From positions 161,064 through 225,063 of the forward strand of contig NZ_JAEUGD010000043.1 of assembly GCF_016775155.1 (NCBI RefSeq): DNA of 64,000 nt, given 5' to 3'. Of the stretch, positions 16,735-24,057 are shown in pieces. The notes beneath the pieces were generated by a model that was not told the DNA's origin, made no database searches, and saw nothing but the letters and a program-made list of their open reading frames with translations. Within the stretch, counting starts at the first letter, position 1; each line of letters opens with the position of its first letter. The stretch is from Fulvivirga marina. Its GTDB lineage: Bacteria; Bacteroidota; Bacteroidia; Cytophagales; Cyclobacteriaceae. The translations under genes and the position numbers were made by a program.

Positions 16735-17193
16735 ATGCTAAGTGATGAGCAAAAACTGTTGGTAGAGAAGATCGGCTTGATGCTGGAGTCAGAAGGCCTT
16801 TCCCCAGCGGTGTCAAGGGTATTGGGGCTTTTATTAGTAAGTGATAAAGTTGAGTTGACTTTTGATGAGATAAGAGAAACCTTAAACTTGAGCAAAAGTG
16901 CAACAAGTAATGCTCTCAACATTGCTATAAAACTGAACAGGGCCGAATATATTACTAAACCCGGAGACAGAAAGCGTTATTTTAAATCGAAGATTGAACT
17001 TTGGAGAGAACATGTTATGGATGGCTTTTGTAAAAAATGCAGCTGGTCCAAAATGTTCGAGGAAGTGCTTAAACACCGCACTAAGGAAACCAAAGACTTT
17101 AATAAGGCTATCAAAGACCTTGTCAATTTTTTAGAGTACATGGGGAAAGAGTTGCCCAAGCTATATAAAGAATGGGAAAGTAAAACCAAATAA
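16735..17193 (+). CDS. GbsR/MarR-family transcriptional regulator
   Basis: The 152-residue protein has a winged helix-turn-helix domain over about residues 15-85: GLSPAVSRVLGLLLVSD, LTFDEIRETLNLSKSATSNALN (recognition helix) and the wing KPGDRKRYF. A helical C-terminal part with two nearby cysteines (FCKKCSW) follows and probably serves dimerisation. This matches the GbsR/MarR group. It lies 81 bases before the RND efflux operon on the same strand; matching inverted repeats before its own gene and before the pump suggest it represses both. The ligand is unknown. Confidence 0.88.
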   Translation: MLSDEQKLLVEKIGLMLESEGLSPAVSRVLGLLLVSDKVELTFDEIRETLNLSKSATSNALNIAIKLNRAEYITKPGDRKRYFKSKIELWREHVMDGFCKKCSWSKMFEEVLKHRTKETKDFNKAIKDLVNFLEYMGKELPKLYKEWESKTK

Positions 17194-17206
17194 TTTTTTT
17201 CTCGTA

Positions 17207-17230
17207 TTAGTTCTTTAAATACAGAACTAA
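17207..17230. promoter_or_regulatory. Candidate GbsR/MarR operator before RND efflux operon
   Basis: TTAGTTCT (17207-17214) and AGAACTAA (17223-17230) are perfect inverted arms with 8 bases between. Core spacing and outer CTAA match the site at 16675-16692. It lies between the regulator stop and the start of the adaptor gene, placed to block transcription of the pump. Confidence 0.65.
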
Positions 17231-17274
17231 CTAGTAATAACAGGAGGTTAAAAATAAAAAAAATCACGCAAGTA

Positions 17275-18444
17275 ATGAAGAGAAAATTTATTTATGGAGC
17301 CATTATTTCGTCAGTAGTATTTGCATCATGTGCAAAGCAGCAACAGCAGGCTCAGGGACCATCCGGACCACCACCGTTTCCTGTAAGTGCTGTTTCGAAG
17401 CAAGACGTTACTTCATATACAAATTATGCAGCAAGCATTGAAGGGGAGCAAAATGTTGAAATCAGGCCAAAGATTGACGGGTTTATAGAAGAAATTTATG
17501 TACAGGAAGGTGATTGGGTCAAGGCAGGGCAACTACTTTTCAAGATTAATGCAGATCAACTCGAGCAGCAGTCTAATGCTGCCAAAGCAACTATTACAGC
17601 AGCTGAGGCAAATGTGGAGGCGGCGCAGCTGGAAGTTGAAAAGCTTAAGCCGTTGGTTGAAAAGAATATTGTGAGTCAGAAACAATTAGCAACAGCCGAA
17701 AGCAATTTATCAGCAGCCAAAGCAGCTTTATATCAGGCGACTGCCAACTATAATAACAGCAGAGAAAATCTGGGTTATGCGTACCTAAAAAGTCCGGTGT
17801 CGGGAGTGTTGGGAAGTATCCCTTATAAAGTAGGAGCTCTGGTAGGACGTAACGAAGTTCAGCCATTAACCACTGTAGCAGATATCAGTAGCGTAAGGGC
17901 TTACTTTTCTCTTAATGAAAAACAGTTGCTTGCCATCAACAGGCAGTTTAAATCTGATAAGAACAAAAGTCTGATAGATGAGTTGCCGGAAGTTTCGCTT
18001 GTGTTGATAGACGGATCAGAATATGAGTATAAAGGCGAAATTAAAACCATAAATGGGCTGATCAATACACGTACAGGTAGTACTCAATTACAGGCTACTT
18101 TTCCCAACCCGGACTTTTTGCTAAGAAGTGGCAGCAGCGGGGAAATTAGGTTTCCGGTTGTTCATAAAAGTGTTTTCAGGATTCCTCAAAATGCAACTTT
18201 CGAACTACAAAATAAGAAGTTAATCTATGTAGTTGGAGAAGATAATAAGGTTAAACCTACACCAGTGGAAGTTGTGACAAGTGTTGAGAAAGATTTTATA
18301 GTTAAGTCTGGTTTAGAGGAAGGGGACAGGATTGTTATAGCAGGAGCCAACAAACTTAAAGATGGTATGCAGATAACGCCTCAAGGTGAAAATGTGGCTG
18401 GCGCCTCTTCACCTTCAACTGCATCAGTGGCCTCAGGAAAATAA
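17275..18444 (+). CDS. RND efflux periplasmic adaptor (AcrA-like) lipoprotein
   Basis: The 389-residue protein is the membrane-fusion subunit of a tripartite efflux pump. It has a lipoprotein signal (VVFASC, Cys near residue 19), a first lipoyl half (EIRPKIDGFIEEIYVQEGDWVKAG), an alpha-hairpin over about residues 90-160 rich in Ala and Gln, the second lipoyl half (YLKSPVSGVLGSIPYKVGALV), a beta-barrel domain and the membrane-proximal region (VFRIPQNATF, VKSGLEEGDRIVIAG). It should link the permease encoded next to the outer-membrane channel. It is the first gene of the pump operon. Confidence 0.93.
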   Translation: MKRKFIYGAIISSVVFASCAKQQQQAQGPSGPPPFPVSAVSKQDVTSYTNYAASIEGEQNVEIRPKIDGFIEEIYVQEGDWVKAGQLLFKINADQLEQQSNAAKATITAAEANVEAAQLEVEKLKPLVEKNIVSQKQLATAESNLSAAKAALYQATANYNNSRENLGYAYLKSPVSGVLGSIPYKVGALVGRNEVQPLTTVADISSVRAYFSLNEKQLLAINRQFKSDKNKSLIDELPEVSLVLIDGSEYEYKGEIKTINGLINTRTGSTQLQATFPNPDFLLRSGSSGEIRFPVVHKSVFRIPQNATFELQNKKLIYVVGEDNKVKPTPVEVVTSVEKDFIVKSGLEEGDRIVIAGANKLKDGMQITPQGENVAGASSPSTASVASGK

Positions 18445-18482
18445 TAGGCTGCATCTAAAACATAGTTTAATAAAACGATATC

Positions 18483-21400
18483 ATGTTAAAGAAATTTATA
18501 GAACGTCCCGTACTTTCTACAGTGATCTCTATTCTTATAACTATAATAGGGGTTCTGGGCTTAACGTCATTGCCCATAGAGCAATATCCGGAAATAGCTC
18601 CTCCCACGGTTCAGGTGCAGGCGATATATACTGGGGCTAATGCAGAAACAGTATTAAATAGTGTGGTCATTCCCTTGGAGGAGGAGATCAATGGAGTGGA
18701 GGGGATGACCTATATGACTTCAACAGCCAGTAATGATGGAGCCGCCAATATCAGTGTTTATTTTGAGCTGGGTACTGACCCTGATATTGCTGCTGTGAAC
18801 GTTCAAAACAGAGTAGCCAAGGCTAATAGCAAACTACCTCAAGCGGTGTTGCAAACGGGTGTTACCACACAAAAGAGCCAAACCAGTGCTTTAATGTTTT
18901 TCTCCTTGTTTTCAGGTAATGATAATTACGATGAAACTTTCGTGGAAAACTATGCCAGAATAAACCTGGTGCCCCAATTACAAAGGATCAAAGGGGTTGG
19001 TCAGGTAACTGTATTCGGATCCAAGGATTACTCCATGAGAATTTGGATTAAGCCTGAAAAGATGGCAGCCTACAAGCTAATGCCTTCGGATATCCAGAAT
19101 GCTTTGCGAGAGCAGAATATTGAAGCAGCTCCGGGTAAGTTTGGAGAGAATGCCGAAGGTATATACGAATACGCCATCAGGTATAAAGGGCGGCTTTCAG
19201 AGGCTGTAGATTATGAAAATATCATCATCAAATCAATAGGGAATGGTAACTATTTGCGCCTTAAAGATGTAGCAGATGTAGAGCTGGGAGCTTTTAACTA
19301 TGGAACTAAAAATATAGCCATGGGTAACCAGGGCGTTGCCGTAGGTATATTCCAAACTTCCGGGTCTAACGCTCAGGAGATCATTAAGCAGATAGAATCT
19401 GTGCTCTCGGAAAACAAAGCTACTTTTCCCGAAGGTTTGGATTATGTAATTCCTTATAACACTAAAGACTTTCTGGATGCTTCCATTGATCATGTTATCC
19501 AAACATTAGTGGAAGCTTTCATCCTGGTGTTTATAGTGGTCTTTATTTTCCTGCAAGACTTCAGGTCAACATTGATCCCTGCCATAGCTGTTCCGGTAGC
19601 TATCATAGGTACATTCTTCTTCCTTCAGCTGTTTGGCTTCTCTATCAACATGCTGACCCTGTTTGCCTTAATACTTGCTATTGGTATTGTGGTGGATGAT
19701 GCCATTGTGGTGGTAGAGGCAGTACACGCTAAACTTGATGAAGGAGCAAAATCTGCCAAAAAAGCAACCCTTTCGGCGATGAGTGAGATTACCGGTGCAG
19801 TGATCTCTATTACATTGGTTATGTCGGCCGTATTCATACCGGTTTCGTTTTTAAAAGGTCCTGCAGGTGTATTCTACCAGCAGTTTGCCCTTACTCTGGC
19901 TATCGCCATTGTGATCTCGGCGGTTAATGCCCTTACCTTAAGCCCTGCACTATGTGCATTGCTGTTGAAGCCGCACGACCCGTCAGAAACACATAAGAAG
20001 GGAGTTAAAGCAAGGCTGTTTGGTGCTTTCAACTCGGCTTTTAATGCCGTAACCGACAAGTATATTCATTCCTTAAGATTTCTTGTAAAAAGAAAGGCAG
20101 TGGCTATAGTTGGTCTCCTGGTATTTGTGGCTATTTCCGTTGTGCTTTTCAGGTCTACCCCATCAGGGTTTATTCCTAATGAGGATCGCGGGATAATCTT
20201 TGCCGATGTGACAATGCCTGCTGGCACCACACTGGAGCGGACAGAGGAAGTGGTTAGAGAGTTAGACTCAATTTATGCATCCATGGATATCCTGGATGCC
20301 AGGATGAATATTGTGGGATTCAGTTTGCTGAACAGGGTAAATGGAGGTTCCTACGCATTCTCTGTAGTTAGTCTTAGGGACTGGGATGAAAGAAAAGGCG
20401 AGGGGGAATCAGTGCAGGCGGTTGTAGGTCAACTTTTTGCAAGAACGGCACATTTTAAAGATGCAAGAGTGCTATTCTTTACTCCTCCTAGTGTTCAGGG
20501 TTTTGGTAATGCTGACGGTTTTGAAATGAGGTTGCAAAATAAAGGAACGGCGAGCTGGCATGAATTGGCAGGTACAATGGGGCAGTTCCTGGGGGCTCTG
20601 AATGCAAGACCTGAGGTGCAATATGCGCTTTCATCTTTCAACCCTAACTTCCCGCAGTTTAAAATGGACATCAATGTCGAAAAGACTAAGGAGGCAGGAC
20701 TGTCAGTGAATGAGATCATCAATACGCTTCAAGGCTATTATGGTGGTTTGTACACTACGGATTTCAACAGGTTTGGAAAGCAGTACCGCGTTATGGTGCA
20801 GGCTAAACCTGAGGATAGGGCTACAGCAGAGTCTTTGGATGGCGTATATGTAACTAACACTCAGGGCGAGCTGGTGGCTATAAGTGAGTTTGTGGATATC
20901 GAAAGGGTTTATGGGCCCGAGGTTGTAAGCAGGTTTAATATGCTTAATGCTGTTACCATCAATGGTAAGTCTAATCCTGGTTATAGTTCAGGAGATGCCG
21001 TAAGTGCCATTAGAGAAGTAGCAGCTCAGACTTTACCTAACGATTACACTTTTGAGTTTTCAGGTATCACGCGTGAAGAAGTTAAAACCGGAGATCAGGC
21101 GATACTTATCTTTTTGCTTAGTCTTGTTTTTGTTTACTTTCTTCTAAGTGCTCAATATGAGAGTTACATATTACCTCTTTCGGTCATTGCCTCACTTCCT
21201 GTAGGTGTGGCCGGTGCTATTGCGTTTGTGAACCTAGCTGGCCTTGATAACAACATTTATTTTCAGGTAGCTCTTATCATGTTGATTGGTTTGCTGGCAA
21301 AGAATGCCATTTTGATCGTAGAGTATGCCATACAGAGAAGAAGAGCAGGAATGAGTTTGGTTGCTTCCGCTATTGATGGTGCCAAAGCCAGGTTGAGGCC

Positions 21401-21674
21401 AATCCTAATGACTTCATTTGCCTTTATTCTCGGGCTTATGCCACTGGCACTTTCTTCAGGTGTTGGAGCTGTGGGTAATCGTTCTATCGGTATGGGAGCG
21501 GTAGGCGGTATGCTCATAGGTACTATTTTCGGAGTATTTGTAATACCTGTATTGTTTATCATTTTCCAGGGGTTACAGGAAAAGGTAAGTGGAAAAGTAA
21601 TACATGAAGATGATGCCGAAACCTACATGCACAATGGCTACCAAAAGCAATCACTAGCAGCATTGACTGAATAA
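18483..21674 (+). CDS. RND multidrug efflux permease (HAE1, AcrB/MexB-like)
   Basis: The 1063-residue inner-membrane pump has the classic start MLKKFIERPVLSTVISI, twelve membrane segments in two blocks and two large periplasmic loops. Proton-relay residues are present: the double Asp in IGIVVDDAIVVVE (segment 4) and Lys in IGLLAKNAILIVEYA (segment 10). Porter-domain features such as QAIYTGANAETV and GFGNADGFEMRLQ fit the hydrophobic/amphiphilic exporter family. It expels lipophilic drugs or metabolites using the proton gradient. It lies 38 bases after the adaptor gene and 16 bases before the channel gene. The actual substrates cannot be read from sequence. Confidence 0.95.
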   Translation: MLKKFIERPVLSTVISILITIIGVLGLTSLPIEQYPEIAPPTVQVQAIYTGANAETVLNSVVIPLEEEINGVEGMTYMTSTASNDGAANISVYFELGTDPDIAAVNVQNRVAKANSKLPQAVLQTGVTTQKSQTSALMFFSLFSGNDNYDETFVENYARINLVPQLQRIKGVGQVTVFGSKDYSMRIWIKPEKMAAYKLMPSDIQNALREQNIEAAPGKFGENAEGIYEYAIRYKGRLSEAVDYENIIIKSIGNGNYLRLKDVADVELGAFNYGTKNIAMGNQGVAVGIFQTSGSNAQEIIKQIESVLSENKATFPEGLDYVIPYNTKDFLDASIDHVIQTLVEAFILVFIVVFIFLQDFRSTLIPAIAVPVAIIGTFFFLQLFGFSINMLTLFALILAIGIVVDDAIVVVEAVHAKLDEGAKSAKKATLSAMSEITGAVISITLVMSAVFIPVSFLKGPAGVFYQQFALTLAIAIVISAVNALTLSPALCALLLKPHDPSETHKKGVKARLFGAFNSAFNAVTDKYIHSLRFLVKRKAVAIVGLLVFVAISVVLFRSTPSGFIPNEDRGIIFADVTMPAGTTLERTEEVVRELDSIYASMDILDARMNIVGFSLLNRVNGGSYAFSVVSLRDWDERKGEGESVQAVVGQLFARTAHFKDARVLFFTPPSVQGFGNADGFEMRLQNKGTASWHELAGTMGQFLGALNARPEVQYALSSFNPNFPQFKMDINVEKTKEAGLSVNEIINTLQGYYGGLYTTDFNRFGKQYRVMVQAKPEDRATAESLDGVYVTNTQGELVAISEFVDIERVYGPEVVSRFNMLNAVTINGKSNPGYSSGDAVSAIREVAAQTLPNDYTFEFSGITREEVKTGDQAILIFLLSLVFVYFLLSAQYESYILPLSVIASLPVGVAGAIAFVNLAGLDNNIYFQVALIMLIGLLAKNAILIVEYAIQRRRAGMSLVASAIDGAKARLRPILMTSFAFILGLMPLALSSGVGAVGNRSIGMGAVGGMLIGTIFGVFVIPVLFIIFQGLQEKVSGKVIHEDDAETYMHNGYQKQSLAALTE

Positions 21675-21690
21675 TCTTTAAAAGGAAAAA

Positions 21691-23100
21691 ATGCAAATAA
21701 GAAATATATATACGGGGTTGTCGGGACTGGTATTGGCAGTTATTTTATCGTCCTGCCTCGCCACCAAAAATTATAATCGTTCTGAAATAGAAATAGAGGG
21801 GTTGTATAAGAATTTTACAGCAACAGATTCGACAACCCTTGCCAATATTCCATGGCAGGACCTGTTTCCAGATGAATACCTCAATAAGCTTATTGGTGAT
21901 GTCCTTGCCAATAATCAGGATATAGGGATAGCAGCGCAAAGGATAGTCGCAGCACGGGCTTACTTCAAACAGAAGAAACTTGAATTCCTGCCCTCCGTTG
22001 GTGTTGGAGCAAGCGTTACTCATCAGGAATTGGCGGAGAATAGTCAGTTTGGATCCTTTTTTAATGGGAGTATAGATCAGTATCAACTGGCAGCAGACCT
22101 TTCATGGGAAGCTGACATATGGGGTAAGATAAGAAGCAACAAAAGAGCCTACTATGCGGCTTATATGCAAAGTGAGGCGGCATACCGGGTGGTGCAGACT
22201 AAGCTGATTGCTTCTGTAGCCAGTACTTATTATCAGTTATTGGCCTTGGATGCTCAATTGATAGTAGCGGAAGAAACTGTAGAAAACCGAACCTTAAGTC
22301 TTGAAACTATGAAGAGTCTTAAGGAGGCAGGAAAACAAACAGAGGTTTCGGTTAAGCAGAGTGAGGCTCAGCTATATGGTGCTCAAATTCTTGAAACAGA
22401 CCTTAAAAAGCAGATCCAAATAGTTGAAAACACACTTTCTCTGTTGTTGGGAGAAGTTCCGCAGGAGATAGAGCGTGGGGAGCTTGAAGAGCAAGAGCTA
22501 GATGTCGATATCAACGTTGGGCTTCCTGCTCAGCTGATGCGTAACAGGCCTGATATTATAGAAGCAGAGTATGGTCTTGTGCAGGCGTTTGAATTAACCA
22601 ATGTTGCTCGTACACAATTCTACCCTTCGCTGACACTTTCTGCAACCGGTGGTTTTCAAAGTATAGAATTTGATAACTGGTTCGATACGGGTTCTCTGTT
22701 TGCAACCATAGTTGGAGGTTTGACACAACCAATTTTTAATCAGGGGAAGATCAAAGCTCAATATAAAATATCACAGGCAGAACAGGAACAGGCTTTGCTG
22801 AACTTTAGAAAGTCGGTTTTAAATGCAGGTCGTGAGGTAAGTAATGCCATGGTGACTATTACTGCAGAAAGTGAGAAGTATGACTTAAGACTGAAGCAGC
22901 GTGATGCATTGAGTGAAGCTGTAACCTATTCAGAGGAGTTGCTTATCAATGGTTATGCGAGCTACCTTGAGGTATTGACAGCAAAGGATAATGAACTATC
23001 TGCAGAATTGAACCTGATAGATACTCAATATAAAAAGCTTACTGCCATAGTTGACCTTTATCAGGCATTGGGTGGTGGATGGAAGCAGGTTGATTTGTAG
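21691..23100 (+). CDS. Outer-membrane efflux channel (TolC/OprM/NodT family)
   Basis: The 469-residue protein has a lipoprotein signal (VILSSC, Cys near residue 22), then two copies of the outer-membrane efflux domain (about residues 60-250 and 270-455) made of long helices with strands. Typical motifs are ADLSWEADIWGKIRSNKRA, LMRNRPDIIEAEYGL and GGLTQPIFNQGKIKAQ. It should form the trimeric exit duct for the RND pump just upstream. It is the third gene of the pump operon; the TetR gene follows after 59 bases. Confidence 0.93.
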   Translation: MQIRNIYTGLSGLVLAVILSSCLATKNYNRSEIEIEGLYKNFTATDSTTLANIPWQDLFPDEYLNKLIGDVLANNQDIGIAAQRIVAARAYFKQKKLEFLPSVGVGASVTHQELAENSQFGSFFNGSIDQYQLAADLSWEADIWGKIRSNKRAYYAAYMQSEAAYRVVQTKLIASVASTYYQLLALDAQLIVAEETVENRTLSLETMKSLKEAGKQTEVSVKQSEAQLYGAQILETDLKKQIQIVENTLSLLLGEVPQEIERGELEEQELDVDINVGLPAQLMRNRPDIIEAEYGLVQAFELTNVARTQFYPSLTLSATGGFQSIEFDNWFDTGSLFATIVGGLTQPIFNQGKIKAQYKISQAEQEQALLNFRKSVLNAGREVSNAMVTITAESEKYDLRLKQRDALSEAVTYSEELLINGYASYLEVLTAKDNELSAELNLIDTQYKKLTAIVDLYQALGGGWKQVDL

Positions 23101-23159
23101 TATGAGTAGGCACTGATGGAGTATATCTCCACAGTGCCTTTAATGTTAATGGATTAAAA

Positions 23160-23789
23160 ATGAAGGCGGTTATTGAAAAGGTGGCTTTTGAGCTTTTCTT
23201 AAAGCATGGCCCCAAGCGTGTGACGATTGATGATATAGTGGCAGCTACGCCTGTATCAAGAAAGCATTTCTATGATCTTTATCTAAATAAAGAACAGCTG
23301 ATTCGTGCTATGACGCAACGATTTCTGGATAATGCTAAACTGGGGATCAGCAGAGCTGCGAGTAAGAAGGACTGTGCTCTGGTATCCCTGGTTAGTGTAC
23401 AACACCACTTTTTTAAGCATATCAGAAAATTGAGTTCATCATTTATTTATGAAGTAAGGAAGTATTTTCCTGAGTCTGTAAGTGATTATGATAACTTTAG
23501 AGAGTACTTGGCGGAACGCATGATAACATTTGTTGATGAATCAAGACAGCAGGGTTGGGTAGTGGCAGGTGTTAACATTTCGCAATATGTAAAGCTGCAG
23601 CTTTATTGTTTGGAGGAGATACTTTTCGGTCGATTAGATTTAATCAACCTTGGCAGTAGTGATGAGATATCAGGATTAGGTAGTGCGATAATTTTTAATA
23701 ACACCCGTGGTATTGTTAGCGGAGAAAAGATAAATGAATATGATGAATTAATAAGTGAATTGAAAAAAGAGTATGGAAGCGTTAGTTGA
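23160..23789 (+). CDS. TetR-family transcriptional regulator
   Basis: The 209-residue protein has the N-terminal TetR helix-turn-helix (VAFELFLKHGPKRVTIDDIVAATPVSRKHFYDLYLNKE in pieces over residues 7-45) and a helical ligand-binding C-terminal part. It follows the RND pump genes and overlaps the acyl carrier protein gene by 17 bases, so the two are translationally coupled. The pump thus has a second candidate regulator besides the GbsR protein upstream. The close link with an acyl carrier protein hints at fatty-acid or lipid-related control, which is only inference. Confidence 0.88.
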   Translation: MKAVIEKVAFELFLKHGPKRVTIDDIVAATPVSRKHFYDLYLNKEQLIRAMTQRFLDNAKLGISRAASKKDCALVSLVSVQHHFFKHIRKLSSSFIYEVRKYFPESVSDYDNFREYLAERMITFVDESRQQGWVVAGVNISQYVKLQLYCLEEILFGRLDLINLGSSDEISGLGSAIIFNNTRGIVSGEKINEYDELISELKKEYGSVS

Positions 23790-24039
23790 ACATAAAGTGA
23801 AGTTACTGAGTGAAGTAAGGGATGTTTTAACAAAGGACCTGGGGATTTTGGAGTCTGAAATTTCAATGGACTGCGATCTTTTGAAAGATCTGGGGATGGA
23901 CTCTCTGGATCTGGCCGATCTTGTTTTTAGGTTGGAGGTGCGATTTACTATCCGAATTAAGGATGAAGATATGGTTGATATTAAAACCGTCGGAGATATC
24001 GTGGAATATCTTGAAAATGTTGTTAAACCCGGCTCATAA
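23773..24039 (+). CDS. Acyl carrier protein
   Basis: The 88-residue protein has the acyl carrier fold: four helices with the phosphopantetheine site GMDSLDLADLVFRLE, where Ser in DSL accepts the cofactor. It is acidic, with the usual ending helix (VGDIVEYLENVV). The ATG at 23773 lies within the end of the TetR gene, overlapping by 17 bases. No ketosynthase or malonyl transferase is next to it, so it is probably not the main fatty-acid synthase carrier; it may serve a special acylation. Its stop codon falls inside the terminator stem. Confidence 0.88.
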   Translation: MEALVEHKVKLLSEVRDVLTKDLGILESEISMDCDLLKDLGMDSLDLADLVFRLEVRFTIRIKDEDMVDIKTVGDIVEYLENVVKPGS

Positions 24040-24055
24040 GCGAGCCGGGCTTTAT
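24028..24055 (+). terminator. Rho-independent terminator overlapping the acyl carrier protein stop
   Basis: An 8-bp GC-rich stem CCCGGCTC (24028-24035) and GAGCCGGG (24042-24049) is followed by CTTTATCTTT. The stop codon TAA (24037-24039) is in the loop. It ends the pump-tetR-acp transcript and lies directly before the convergent M14 peptidase. Confidence 0.82.
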
Positions 24056-24057
24056 CT

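Noticed and set aside
17241..17247. Strong Shine-Dalgarno (AGGAGGT) before the efflux adaptor gene
   Set aside because: It is about 27 bases before the ATG, too far to act on that start, and no other start is near it.
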